A stretch of DNA of 64,000 bases from contig CAIVEI010000056.1 in the NCBI GenBank assembly GCA_903904835.1, forward strand, positions 55,528 through 119,527, given 5' to 3'. Positions 1-9,074 of this stretch are shown in pieces; the first letter of the stretch is position 1, and each line of letters starts with the position of its first letter. The notes below the pieces were generated by a model. The model was given only the letters and a program-made list of their open reading frames with translations. It did not search any database and had not been told where the DNA came from. Source of the stretch: an uncultured Schlesneria sp. GTDB taxonomy: Bacteria; Planctomycetota; Planctomycetia; Planctomycetales; Planctomycetaceae. Made by a program: the position numbers and the translations under genes.

Positions 1-1032
1 TTCCCAATATTCGCGGCCAACGGTTTTACCGTCGACGATCTTCCAGACGGCGATCCCCAGCAGGACGTAACCCATGTGACTGACGGAGCTGTAAGCGACC
101 AGTCGCTTAAAGTCAGTCTGAGCCATTGCGGCGAATGCACCGTAGATAATGCTGAAGACACCCAGAGCCGCCAAAAAGTAGGCAGCATACTGGGCACCGT
201 AAGGACAAAGTGGAAACGCGATGCGGATGATGCCGTAACCACCCATCTTCAGCAGCACACCAGCTAGAATCATCGAGATCGGCGTGGGAGCTTCGACGTG
301 AGCGTCTGGCAACCATGTATGGAACGGGAACGATGGCAGCTTAATCGCAAAGCCGATAAACAGCATGATGAATGCCGCGACTTGCATCGACATCCCGTAA
401 ACGTGTGACTTTCCAGCGGACGTTCCACCAGCGATTCTCGCGAGCTCAAGCAAGTCGAAACTTCGGTCGCTGTTAAAGTAGAACATCAACATGGCGATCA
501 GCATTAAAACCGACCCGGCCAACGTATAGAGGAAAAACTTGATGGCGGCATATTCGCGTCGTGGACCACCCCAGATCCCGATCAGGAAGTACATTGGCAG
601 CAGCATGACTTCCCAGAAGACGTAGAACAGGAAGAAGTCGAGCGACAGGAAAACGCCCATCATGCCTGTTTCCAGAATCAGAAACAGCATCAAATAGCCT
701 TTGAAATTCTTTTCGATGCTCCACGAAGCGAGCATTGAAAGCAGACAGACGAAGCCCGTTAAGACCACCAATGGCAGGCTGATACCATCAACACCCAGGC
801 TGAAGAAGACGTTCCAGTTCGCAATCCAGGGCGTGTCAAACTTGAATTGCATGCCTGACTTGTTTGAGTCGAATTGCATGAGCAATTGCAGCGTCAATGC
901 GAACGTCAGTGCGGTTCCCAGCACGCCCCAATAGCGCATGGCCTCTTTCGCTTTGGCGTCAAACAACACCAGCGGAATCGCCCAGACAGCGGGCAGGAAC
1001 ACGATACATGTCAGGAGTGTTTCCGGACTCAT
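1..1032 (-). CDS. nuoM: NADH-quinone oxidoreductase subunit M (3' end beyond window)
   Basis: Antiporter-like membrane subunit of respiratory complex I that takes part in proton pumping in the cytoplasmic membrane. Reading the minus strand from an ATG at 1032 gives an open frame to the window edge (about 344 codons, N-terminal two thirds). It starts MSPETLLTCIVFLPAVW and contains the family hallmarks FYVFWEVMLLPMYFLIG (with the conserved membrane glutamate), FHTWLPDAHVEAPTPISMIL and LVAYSSVSHMGYVLLG, separated by hydrophobic helices. It lies 57 bp downstream of nuoL in the same direction, so it is the fifth gene of a nuoHJKLM run; nuoN would be expected beyond the window. The C-terminus is not visible. 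Confidence 0.95.
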   Translation of the reverse strand, partial: MSPETLLTCIVFLPAVWAIPLVLFDAKAKEAMRYWGVLGTALTFALTLQLLMQFDSNKSGMQFKFDTPWIANWNVFFSLGVDGISLPLVVLTGFVCLLSMLASWSIEKNFKGYLMLFLILETGMMGVFLSLDFFLFYVFWEVMLLPMYFLIGIWGGPRREYAAIKFFLYTLAGSVLMLIAMLMFYFNSDRSFDLLELARIAGGTSAGKSHVYGMSMQVAAFIMLFIGFAIKLPSFPFHTWLPDAHVEAPTPISMILAGVLLKMGGYGIIRIAFPLCPYGAQYAAYFLAALGVFSIIYGAFAAMAQTDFKRLVAYSSVSHMGYVLLGIAVWKIVDGKTVGREYWE

Positions 1033-1088
1033 GATGAAATCTATTTCCTCAATCGAGCTTCGACCACGTGGGTGGTCGTCAAATCAAA

Positions 1089-3497
1089 CTATTTCGGAAT
1101 CGTCGTAAAGAGTGCCCCGAATAACACGATCACACCGACAGCAATCCACATTACATATTGTCTCAGTCGACCTGTCTGAATCACCTTCAGCGAGTTCCCG
1201 ACGTTGTACGTCACGGTACCAACCAGATTGACCAAACCGTCCACGAACGTCTCGTCAAATGCCCGGTCCCATTTGGACGTGAGCACCGTCAAACTTGCTG
1301 CACTGTGCAGAATAGGGTCGAGCACCCCTTTGTCGAAGCTGACGCACCAGGCCGAAACAATATGAACCGGAGCGACAAACATTGCGTCGTACAGCGAATC
1401 AAACCGCCATTTGTCGACCAGAAAATCGTAGACACCCGAAAACTGTTGTCGAATCTGGTTCGGATCAATCGTTTTCTTGACATAAAGCAAATACGCCAGG
1501 GTCATACCGATGATCGCCGAGATCAACGCCAGCATACCCGCCGTCGAATGGACGTGATGCACGTCACTTTCGTGGCCCTGATGGCTGGGGAGAATGACCT
1601 TAGCCGCACCGGTCGAAGCGACCCGAGCGGTTGCTGGTACGAGTTCGCTGTCAGCGATCAAGCGATACAACGGCCCCCCTTCACCCCCCCAGGCACAACC
1701 CGCCGCCAGAACCGCAAGAACCAGTAGCGGTGTCGTCATGACACTGGGGTTTTCGTGGCAGTGTTCGTAGACGTGTGCATCTCGAGGCGTACCTGCAAAG
1801 GTCAGGAACCACAGGCGGAACATGTAGAAGGATGTGATTCCTGCTGTGACGAGCGGAGCGATGAACAGCAGGATGTGACCGGGATTCAATTCGCTGTAGG
1901 CCAAGGCCGAGGCAACGATCGCGTCCTTCGAATAGAAACCTGACAGGCCGATTGATGTCCCTGGGATGGCCAGTCCGGCAATCGCAATCACACCCACCAG
2001 CATCGTATAGGCTGTGATCTTCATCTTGTGCCGCAACCCACCCATGCGACTCATGTCCTGCACGTGATGGCAACCGGCGATCACGCTTCCCGAACACAAG
2101 AACATCAACGACTTGAAGAAGGCATGGGTGACCAGATGGAACAACGCCGCTCCCCAGCCAGCAACGCCGATCGCCAGCATCATGTAGCCGAGTTGACTGA
2201 TCGTTGAATACGCGAGAACTCGTTTGATATCGGTAACGACCAGCGCAATGGTCGCGGCGATAAACAGTGTAATACAGCCGATATAGGCAATTCCCAGCAG
2301 CACTTCAGGCGTGAATACGGGATAAAATCGTGCAGCCAGATAAACCCCTGCGGCGACCATCGTTGCCGAGTGAACGAGTGCCGAAACCGGGGTCGGACCT
2401 TCCATCGCGTCGGGCAACCATGTCTGCAATGGAAACTGGGCACTTTTGCCGATGCTACCAGCGAACACGCCAAGCCCGGCCGCAACCAGCAGCATGTAAC
2501 TGATTGAGAGTGGTTTTCCGTTTCTCTCAGCTCGGTGACCATAAGCGTCCTGAAGGTAGACTTCTTTGCCGTCTTCTGAGACATCAAGCTTGCCGTCTTG
2601 CCCGCGAACCATCGTGAACAAGCCAGCCTGGGTATGATCACCTTCCGTTCGGTCGCCGAACTGGAACGTTCCAAACGACGTCCAGAGAATCATCATGCCG
2701 ATCAGGAATCCAAAGTCCCCGACGCGGTTCATGATGAATGCTTTGTTCGCCGCCGTACTGGCCGACTTGCGTTCGATATAGAAGCCGATCAGCAGGTAAC
2801 TGCTCAGACCCACCAGTTCCCAGAAGATGAAGACCTGGAAAATGTTTCCGGACAACACGATGCCAAGCATCGAGAACGAGAACAGCGAGAGATAAGCAAA
2901 GAACCGATGAAACCGGCCGGGGCGGCTGAAGTGTCCGCCGTTGTGCAGATGAACTTCGTGGTCTTCATATTCCTCGGTCAACTCATCATGCATATAACCG
3001 ATCGCGAAGATATGAATGCAGGTGGCGATGAACGTCACCATGGTGAACATCACCAGCGTCAAGCTGTCGATGTACCAGTCGAGAGAAACTCGCAAACCGC
3101 TGAATCGGGCGAGTTCGTAATAGGTTCCGCTGAAATACTTTTTCGCCGGCGCGGGTGGTGGACTGTGGCTATGTTCGTCGGCATCCACTGCATGAGCTTC
3201 GTGCTCGTGCCCGGCTTCACCGTGACCAGCCTCAGCATGCCCGGCATCATGCGACGCCGAATGAGCGTGATGTTCTGGTTCGGATAATGCCGCCCATTTT
3301 GTGGCATTACCCCAGTACAGCAAGGCTGTCAGACTGCATAGGAAGCCTATTCCAATACAAGCGACGGCGACATACGCCGCGCCTTTATTCAGGCGGTGCG
3401 AAAAGCACAGCCAGTAAACTTCAACGACGAACCCTGCGAGTGGCAGTAGCCAGGCCACTGTCAACAGGAACATCAATATATCGCCAGTCTCAGGCAT
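1089..3497 (-). CDS. nuoL: NADH-quinone oxidoreductase subunit L
   Basis: Distal proton-pumping subunit of complex I. The protein (802 aa from ATG 3497) is long for the family (usually 610-700 aa). The proton-channel core is clear: FWELVGLSSYLLIGFY, LQTWLPDAMEGPTPVSALVHSATMV and LAYSTISQLGYMMLAIG. The extra length includes a histidine-rich insert after the second predicted helix (about residues 76-112, 11 His) and a long segment before the C-terminal helices. I prefer ATG 3497 (MPETGDILMFLLTVAWLLPL) because it places the first helix as in relatives; a TTG at 3539 would add 14 residues without hydrophobic character. Preceded by nuoK, followed by nuoM. Confidence 0.95.
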   Translation of the reverse strand: MPETGDILMFLLTVAWLLPLAGFVVEVYWLCFSHRLNKGAAYVAVACIGIGFLCSLTALLYWGNATKWAALSEPEHHAHSASHDAGHAEAGHGEAGHEHEAHAVDADEHSHSPPPAPAKKYFSGTYYELARFSGLRVSLDWYIDSLTLVMFTMVTFIATCIHIFAIGYMHDELTEEYEDHEVHLHNGGHFSRPGRFHRFFAYLSLFSFSMLGIVLSGNIFQVFIFWELVGLSSYLLIGFYIERKSASTAANKAFIMNRVGDFGFLIGMMILWTSFGTFQFGDRTEGDHTQAGLFTMVRGQDGKLDVSEDGKEVYLQDAYGHRAERNGKPLSISYMLLVAAGLGVFAGSIGKSAQFPLQTWLPDAMEGPTPVSALVHSATMVAAGVYLAARFYPVFTPEVLLGIAYIGCITLFIAATIALVVTDIKRVLAYSTISQLGYMMLAIGVAGWGAALFHLVTHAFFKSLMFLCSGSVIAGCHHVQDMSRMGGLRHKMKITAYTMLVGVIAIAGLAIPGTSIGLSGFYSKDAIVASALAYSELNPGHILLFIAPLVTAGITSFYMFRLWFLTFAGTPRDAHVYEHCHENPSVMTTPLLVLAVLAAGCAWGGEGGPLYRLIADSELVPATARVASTGAAKVILPSHQGHESDVHHVHSTAGMLALISAIIGMTLAYLLYVKKTIDPNQIRQQFSGVYDFLVDKWRFDSLYDAMFVAPVHIVSAWCVSFDKGVLDPILHSAASLTVLTSKWDRAFDETFVDGLVNLVGTVTYNVGNSLKVIQTGRLRQYVMWIAVGVIVLFGALFTTIPK

Positions 3498-3582
3498 AAT
3501 TCCGTCACTGAATGTGTGCGTCAGAGAACCGTTCGCCAATTATTTCCGTCACACGAACGATTCCGTTCGTGAAAGTTCTGAT

Positions 3583-3894
3583 CTATCCCTGCAATTCGTT
3601 TCCGCGATCCACATCAATCGTGAGATGATTGTTGTAGAAGTTGAGCGCAATTGCCAACGCGACCGCTGCTTCTGCCGCAGCGAGCACAATGACAAACAGC
3701 GCGATCGTTTGTCCGTCTAAACCAAGCGATGTGTATCGAGAGAAGGCCACGAAATTGACATTCGCTCCGTTCAAAACCAACTCGACCCCCATCAATACGC
3801 CGATGCCGTTGCGCTTGGTTGCCATGCAGACGACGCCGCAGACAAACAGCACAGCACCAACCATTAAATAGGCGTTGAGGCCAACATCACCCAT
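3583..3894 (-). CDS. nuoK: NADH-quinone oxidoreductase subunit K
   Basis: Small three-helix membrane subunit of complex I, 103 aa, the normal length. It has the conserved features of the MrpC/NuoK family: GVLMGVELVLNGANVNFVAF with the membrane glutamate and asparagines, then ALFVIVLAAAEAAVALAIAL with the second conserved glutamate. It starts at ATG 3894 and sits between nuoJ (about 54 bp upstream) and nuoL. The context fixes the assignment. Confidence 0.95.
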   Translation of the reverse strand: MGDVGLNAYLMVGAVLFVCGVVCMATKRNGIGVLMGVELVLNGANVNFVAFSRYTSLGLDGQTIALFVIVLAAAEAAVALAIALNFYNNHLTIDVDRGNELQG

Positions 3895-3948
3895 GATCGA
3901 ATTTCTTTCTCTCGTACGCCGAGATTCTTACTGCTGACCAAAATCACA

Positions 3949-4641
3949 TCAATCGAGGCTCACCCGGTCTTCGGAAACGGCTCGTCGCTTCGCTCGTGCC
4001 AGATAGGCCGCCCCAATCAGGACAACCAGCAAATGGACCGAGACAATTTCGAATGGCAGAAAGTAGCCAGGAGCCAGTCCATTCGCGCCACCTTCCTTGA
4101 GATTTCGATCGGGTCGCAATCCAAGGAAGCTAAGTCCCAACTGACGAACTGTTCGGCCTTGTTGCTGAATTGCAGCAAGGTCGGTTTTGACTTTCGTTGA
4201 GCCTGAATTAACGATCGCTTCGTCTGCATGAGCTTCGCGAATCGAGTCAGCAGTGAACGGAGATTGCGGCGACGACGGCAATCGACCCGAGATCGCTCCC
4301 CAGTCGACACTACCAATGGATGAGACCAGAACCATCAGCAGCATGAGCCCGACGGCAGCACCGATAATCCCTTCGGCAGGAGCCGTTTTAATGGTTGTAT
4401 ACGGACCACTCGCTGTCAGCATGACGCCGAAAACGAGCAAGACCACGGTACCGCCAACATAAATCAACAGTTGAGCGGCACCCAGGAAATCGGCATGCAG
4501 CAGAAAGAACAAGGCCGCGACTGAACCGAGCGAAACAACCAGCCAAAAGGCCATTCGCACAACATTCTGAGTTGCAACAACCGCCACAGCTCCACCACAG
4601 GTAAGAATGGCAAACGTATAGAACAGCAACTGTTCAATCAT
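3949..4641 (-). CDS. nuoJ: NADH-quinone oxidoreductase subunit J
   Basis: Membrane subunit of complex I, 230 aa. The first four helices and the motif GAAQLLIYVGGTVVLLVFGVML (the bent helix linking the quinone site to the pumps) identify it. Between the fourth helix and the last helix (VSVHLLVVLIGAAYLARAKRR) there is a hydrophilic stretch of roughly 80 residues, somewhat long for NuoJ. Its ATG overlaps the 3' end of nuoH by four bases, which suggests translational coupling. In most bacteria nuoI lies between nuoH and nuoJ; it is missing here. Confidence 0.93.
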   Translation of the reverse strand: MIEQLLFYTFAILTCGGAVAVVATQNVVRMAFWLVVSLGSVAALFFLLHADFLGAAQLLIYVGGTVVLLVFGVMLTASGPYTTIKTAPAEGIIGAAVGLMLLMVLVSSIGSVDWGAISGRLPSSPQSPFTADSIREAHADEAIVNSGSTKVKTDLAAIQQQGRTVRQLGLSFLGLRPDRNLKEGGANGLAPGYFLPFEIVSVHLLVVLIGAAYLARAKRRAVSEDRVSLD

Positions 4642-5918
4642 CGTGCTGCCCCCAGTCGTTCTGACGCATCAATCGACGTCGTCGTTTGTTGCGACAACGC
4701 TCTCTCACCCAATGCTGGGCCTGCGATCACGGGACGTGAAAACATGGTTACCAAAGTCAAAGGCCACAGGACAGCCGCCAGGAACAGAAAACAACTGATC
4801 GGGACCAGATACTTCAAGCAGGTTGTCATCACCTGATCGATACGCAGACGAGGCAGCGTCCAGCGTACCCAGATCTGAACGAACACCAGCAGGCAAGCTT
4901 TGGTGATCAGGACGACGGCACCAAACAGATTTGCGACATACGAACCAAGCGAGAAACCTTCGATAATTCCCGTTCCCGTACCTCGGAACAAGCTATCGAT
5001 GACCGAGTCAATCCCCAGCCCGTCGTGCCAGCCACCCAGGAACAGAATTGCTGCCACGGCACTGACGGCGAACATGCTGGAATATTCAGCCAGGAAGAAG
5101 ATCGACCAGCGAAAACCGCTGTATTCAGTGTGAAAACCGGCAACGAGCTCGCTCTCGGCTTCAGCCAGGTCGAAGGGTGCTCGCTTCACACTGGCTGTTG
5201 CAGTTGTGAAATAGCAGAAGAAGGCAAGGAACGTGAATGGGTCATGCAGGATGAACCAGTTCCAGAAGCCACCCGATTGCATGCGGCCAATCACCTGAAA
5301 ATTCAATGATCCGGCAATCATCAGCGGGATCAAGGCACAAATCGCCATCGGGATTTCGTAGCTGACCATCTGGGCGGCTTCTCGCATCGCACCGAACAAG
5401 GCCCATTTCGATCCGCTGGAATACCCGGCGAGAATAATCCCCAGGACTTCGAGCGACATCAGTGCCAGAATCAGGAAGGCACCACATTCGGCCGCCACGG
5501 CAATCCAGCCATCAGAAATCGGCAGCACCATGAAAGCCGCAAACGAGGCAATCGTTGCCAGATACGGGGCCATCCGGAAAACGAGAGCATCAGCTTCCTT
5601 GGGAACCAGATCCTCTTTCTGGATCAGCTTGATTCCGTCGGCGATGGTCTGCAGCCAACCGAAACTGCCACCGACACGTGTGGGGCCGAGACGGTCTTGA
5701 ATTCGACCTGCGACCTTACGTTCAAGCCAGATATAGAAGACGGGCAAGCCACCAAACAGGCCAAGTAGCAGTCCTGCGTGAGTGAACGCTGCGGCTAAAA
5801 AGGCAATTAGCAGCAATGTGTCTGAGTCGGCAGGGATCTTCGTCAGAGACGAGATCGTCCTGGCAATAAAATCTTCTAATGTGAGAGCGGCAAACAAGCC
5901 GTGCATGGGTGTGTCCAT
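4638..5918 (-). CDS. nuoH: NADH-quinone oxidoreductase subunit H
   Basis: Subunit at the quinone-binding interface of complex I. Family motifs are plain: WLERKVAGRIQDRLGPTRVG, LQTIADGIKLIQKED, PFDLAEAESELVAGFHTEYSG and, near the C-terminus, WVRWTLPRLRIDQ. From ATG 5918 (MDTPMHGLFAALTLED) the protein has 426 aa, close to family size; a TTG at 5963 would add 15 residues and is less likely. It is the first gene of the run, with about 410 bp of apparently non-coding sequence upstream, so the operon promoter probably lies there. The C-terminus runs 4 bp into nuoJ. Confidence 0.95.
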   Translation of the reverse strand: MDTPMHGLFAALTLEDFIARTISSLTKIPADSDTLLLIAFLAAAFTHAGLLLGLFGGLPVFYIWLERKVAGRIQDRLGPTRVGGSFGWLQTIADGIKLIQKEDLVPKEADALVFRMAPYLATIASFAAFMVLPISDGWIAVAAECGAFLILALMSLEVLGIILAGYSSGSKWALFGAMREAAQMVSYEIPMAICALIPLMIAGSLNFQVIGRMQSGGFWNWFILHDPFTFLAFFCYFTTATASVKRAPFDLAEAESELVAGFHTEYSGFRWSIFFLAEYSSMFAVSAVAAILFLGGWHDGLGIDSVIDSLFRGTGTGIIEGFSLGSYVANLFGAVVLITKACLLVFVQIWVRWTLPRLRIDQVMTTCLKYLVPISCFLFLAAVLWPLTLVTMFSRPVIAGPALGERALSQQTTTSIDASERLGAAR

Positions 5919-6329
5919 TCGAATACAAGCCCACAAGTGCCAGATTGGCCCGAGGCGGGGCAACTATGCCAGATGGGTATTAACGATTCAAGCGAGCCGC
6001 CCTTCTTTCGACGCCATTCCCACGAATGGGAAGTTTGTGGCGGGTGACGATCCTGCCATTCTGCGACAGGGAACATCGCAAAATTCAGGCAGAAAACCCC
6101 TGAAAAGGAGTGTCGTGTGATCATCGGTGGTGAGATGTCGTCAGGCATCGACTTCTGTTCGTCGGCAGGGCAACGTCAGTGGCACAACCTGTGTAAATGG
6201 CGAAGATGAGCGGAAGCGGTTGCCGCTACTTGATTTTCATCGGGTGCGTCCGATATTGTCCACCTGAAATGGTTCGCCTAAGTGACTCCGCGAACCATCA
6301 TTCGATCGCTCAGATTGACGAGGTACTTA
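5919..6329. other. Intergenic region between divergent nuoH and the SH3-like gene
   Basis: No convincing ORF, RNA gene or repeat. It separates divergently transcribed genes and so should hold the nuo operon promoter on the minus strand and the promoter of the small gene at 6330 on the plus strand. I could not single out -35/-10 boxes with confidence. Confidence 0.5.
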
Positions 6330-6605
6330 ATGGCAAAAAAGAAAGCCACGGGAGGGCTTGAAGGTTCTCGCATCCGCGTAAAGCCAGGCGTCAATTCGCC
6401 GGAGTTCCCCGAAATTTCCATGGCAGGCTGGACCGGCTCGGTCGTCGAGACCTCGGGCAAGGCCCCGGCACAATCTGTGATCGTCGAGTGGGACGGTCCG
6501 ACATTGGCCGCGATGCCCAAAGATTACCTTGAAAAATGCGAATCCCAGCAGCTCTACCACTTAATGGCCAGTCTCAAGGCCGATGACGTTGAACCGTTGA
6601 CGTAA
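6330..6605 (+). CDS. Conserved small protein with SH3-like fold
   Basis: 91 aa, lysine-rich start (MAKKKATGGLEGSRIRVKPG). ATG 6330 is supported by GAGG about 7 bases upstream; an in-frame ATG 48 bases earlier lacks a ribosome binding site. The pattern RIRVKPGVNSPEFPEISMAGWTG, then a beta-rich stretch (VVETSG, VIVEWD), resembles small SH3/KOW-like barrels seen as uncharacterised proteins in many bacteria. No catalytic motif or signal peptide. It stands alone between nuoH (divergent) and dapB. Function unknown; a binding or adaptor role is only a guess. Confidence 0.75.
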   Translation: MAKKKATGGLEGSRIRVKPGVNSPEFPEISMAGWTGSVVETSGKAPAQSVIVEWDGPTLAAMPKDYLEKCESQQLYHLMASLKADDVEPLT

Positions 6606-6627
6606 AGCCGCCTTTGAGTCGTGTTCT

Positions 6628-6723
6628 GGGGTCGGGTGTTCAAATTTCAAAATTGGCGAATCGACCAACTTTCATCACGGCGACAGCACAATCGCCAATT
6701 TTGAAATTTGAACGCCCGACCCC
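6628..6723. repeat. Long imperfect palindrome (REP/RAYT-like)
   Basis: Two 32 bp arms (6628-6659 and 6692-6723) are inverted copies with one difference (an A/G, still pairing as G-U in RNA), separated by 32 bp. The arms begin and end in GGGGTCGGG / CCCGACCCC. This resembles extragenic palindromes mobilised by REP-associated transposases; it could also act as a transcription stop between the SH3-like gene and dapB, although no T-run follows. Confidence 0.8.
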
Positions 6724-6802
6724 CTCTTCGAAACGCGCCGATTTTCCTACAATACCTCGACGAGACAATCAAAACAGATTTCGTTGAGCAAGGGTTTGTG
6801 GA

Positions 6803-7603
6803 ATGTCGAACGCGTTAAAGCTGGGTGTGAACGGTGCAGCAGGTCGAATGGGCCAGCGTGTGGTCGCCTTGGCGACTCAGGATAAGTCTCTGAAAGTCAC
6901 CGCCGCCTACGAATCGGCAGCCTCTCCACGACTTGGTCAGGACGCCGGCGAACTGGCAGGGGTGGGTAAGCTGAATGTCCCTGTCACATCGTCGATCGAG
7001 CATCCCGTCGATGTCATCATCGATTTTTCGACTCCGGAAGGGGCGATGCACATCCTCGCGTTGTGTGAGGCAAGGCAGATTCCGCTCGTGATCGCGACCA
7101 CAGGCCTGACCGAACATCAGAAGGCGACTGTCGCCTCTGCCGCTCAAACGACCCCGATCCTGATGGCGCCGAGCATGAGTCTTGCCGTCAACATCGCGAT
7201 GAAACTCGTCGCGGACGCCGGTCGGGCACTGAAAGACCATTCGAGTGGTGTCGATGTGGAAATCATCGAACGGCACCATCGATATAAAGAGGACGCGCCA
7301 AGCGGCACCGCTCTCAAGTTCGGCGAAATCGTCGCCCGCGAGATGGGCCAGACGGATCACATTCATGGCCGTGAAGGCCGAACCGGCCAGCGACCACGAC
7401 AGGAAATCGGTTACCATGCACTCCGCGTCGGCGACAACGTGGGCGAGCATACCATCGTGTTCGGCATGTTGGGTGAAACTCTCGAAGTGACCGTTCGAGG
7501 CCAGTCGCGAGACAGTTATGCCCTGGGGGCACTGACGGCCGCCAAGTTCCTGGTGACGCAATCGGCGGGACTTTACACGATGAATGATGCACTGGGGCTG
7601 TAA
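6803..7603 (+). CDS. dapB: 4-hydroxy-tetrahydrodipicolinate reductase
   Basis: Reduces 4-hydroxy-tetrahydrodipicolinate to tetrahydrodipicolinate with NAD(P)H, the second committed step of the diaminopimelate/lysine pathway, in the cytoplasm. 266 aa, the normal size. The N-terminal Rossmann motif GVNGAAGRMGQRV, the DFSTPEGAM stretch, APSMSLAVN and the active-site signature ERHHRYKEDAPSGTA (catalytic His-His and Lys, about residues 155-170) are all present. It starts at ATG 6803. The downstream sufS is 40 bp away on the same strand and may be cotranscribed, though the pathways are unrelated. Confidence 0.97.
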   Translation: MSNALKLGVNGAAGRMGQRVVALATQDKSLKVTAAYESAASPRLGQDAGELAGVGKLNVPVTSSIEHPVDVIIDFSTPEGAMHILALCEARQIPLVIATTGLTEHQKATVASAAQTTPILMAPSMSLAVNIAMKLVADAGRALKDHSSGVDVEIIERHHRYKEDAPSGTALKFGEIVAREMGQTDHIHGREGRTGQRPRQEIGYHALRVGDNVGEHTIVFGMLGETLEVTVRGQSRDSYALGALTAAKFLVTQSAGLYTMNDALGL

Positions 7604-7642
7604 TCCACTGCGAAGAATTTGACGTTAAGAAACAGATGACTT

Positions 7643-8920
7643 ATGGCTACTTCCGGCGACTTGCCGTTCGATGTCGAATCCGTTCGGCGTGATTTTCCCA
7701 TTCTCGATCAGCGGTTGCTGAACGACAAACCGCTGGTTTATCTCGACACGGCGGCCACCTCGCAAAAGCCGCGTATCGTGATCGACAAGCTGGTGGAATG
7801 TTGCGAGAAGTACAATTCGAACGTCCATCGCGGAATACATCAGCTCGGCGACCGAATGACGACGGAGCTGGAAAACGCTCGCGAAATTGTCCAGCGATTT
7901 ATCGGAGCGAAAGACGTCGACGAGATTGTCTTCACGTCGGGCACGACGATGTCGCTCAATATTGTCGCGCATGGCTGGGGGAGAAAATTCCTGAAGCCGG
8001 GCGATGAAATTCTCGTCAACCCGATGGAGCATCACGCGAATCTCGTTCCCTGGCAGTTAGCGGCGAAGGCGACAGGAGCGGTCCTCAAATACATTCCGCT
8101 AACGAACGACGGTCGGCTTGATCTCAGCCATCTCGACGAATTGTTGACGACGCGTACAAAACTGGTCGCGGTGACCGCGATGTCGAACGTCCTGGGGACC
8201 ATCAACCCGATTGGGGAACTGGCCCAGCGTGCGCATGCGGTCGGAGCCTTGATCTGCGTGGACGGTGCTCAAAGTGTCCCACACAGTTCGACGAATGTGC
8301 GGGCATTGAATATCGACTTCTTAGCCTTCTCGGGACACAAGCTTTACGGTCCGACAGGCATCGGAGTGCTGTGGGCACGCAAAGAACTACTCGAATCAAT
8401 GGACCCGTTTCTGGCGGGTGGCCACATGATTCGGGAAGTCTTCGAACAATCATCGACGTGGGCGGACCCTCCAGCAAAGTTCGAAGCCGGAACCTGTCCT
8501 TTCATCGAAGCTGTCGCACTCGGTGCCGCGATCGAATACGTGACAAAGCTGGGAATTGATCGAATTGCCAAATACGAGCACCAGTTATCAGTTTATGCTC
8601 ATCAAAGACTGAACGAGGTTCCTGGAGTTCGCATCCTCGGTCCGAGTGTCGAACACAAAGGAGCAATCCTTAGTCTCGTGATCGATGGTCTGCATGCACA
8701 CGATCTGTCAGATCTTCTCGATCGAGAAGGGGTCGCCATCCGAGCCGGCCACCACTGCACGATGCCGCTGCACGAACTGCTCGGCCTGACCTCCTCCGCC
8801 AGAGCCAGCCTGGCGTTCTACAACACTCGGTCCGAGATCGACAAACTGATCGAAGCGATCGATTCAGCGAAGAAAGTCTTTCAGCGCCGGTCAGGTTCAA
8901 GGCCGGGCGCGACTCGCTGA
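7643..8920 (+). CDS. sufS: Cysteine desulfurase, SufS type
   Basis: PLP enzyme that takes sulfur from cysteine for iron-sulfur cluster assembly. 425 aa, typical for group II desulfurases. Seen: YLDTAATSQKP near the start, VHRGIHQLGDRMT, the HH pair in MEHHANLVPW, the PLP lysine in SGHKLYGPTG (about K233) and the active-site cysteine in RAGHHCTMPLH (about C372), plus GGGHMI-like GGHMIREV. The short loop around the cysteine is the SufS rather than IscS form. No sufBCD or sufU is adjacent, so its partners must be elsewhere. The last 20 residues (RRSGSRPGATR) are an unusual basic tail. Confidence 0.95.
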   Translation: MATSGDLPFDVESVRRDFPILDQRLLNDKPLVYLDTAATSQKPRIVIDKLVECCEKYNSNVHRGIHQLGDRMTTELENAREIVQRFIGAKDVDEIVFTSGTTMSLNIVAHGWGRKFLKPGDEILVNPMEHHANLVPWQLAAKATGAVLKYIPLTNDGRLDLSHLDELLTTRTKLVAVTAMSNVLGTINPIGELAQRAHAVGALICVDGAQSVPHSSTNVRALNIDFLAFSGHKLYGPTGIGVLWARKELLESMDPFLAGGHMIREVFEQSSTWADPPAKFEAGTCPFIEAVALGAAIEYVTKLGIDRIAKYEHQLSVYAHQRLNEVPGVRILGPSVEHKGAILSLVIDGLHAHDLSDLLDREGVAIRAGHHCTMPLHELLGLTSSARASLAFYNTRSEIDKLIEAIDSAKKVFQRRSGSRPGATR

Positions 8921-9074
8921 ATAAACATGAATAAATGTCAATATTCTGTCTGTAGGGCCGACCGTTAACAATGAGAAAATCGATCGCCATACATCTTGCA
9001 TAGACGGACGTAGCGTTGGGAAACCAGACCACGATCTTGCATAACGCTCAGCACGCCACAAAGATTGTGTCAAG

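Noticed and set aside
2598..3287. 229-codon plus-strand frame inside nuoL
   Set aside because: Shadow of the nuoL coding strand; no start signal and no recognisable motif.
6815..7561. 248-codon open frame antisense to dapB
   Set aside because: Mirrors a strongly supported dapB gene; composition is unnatural (many His, Arg, Cys) and there is no ribosome binding site.
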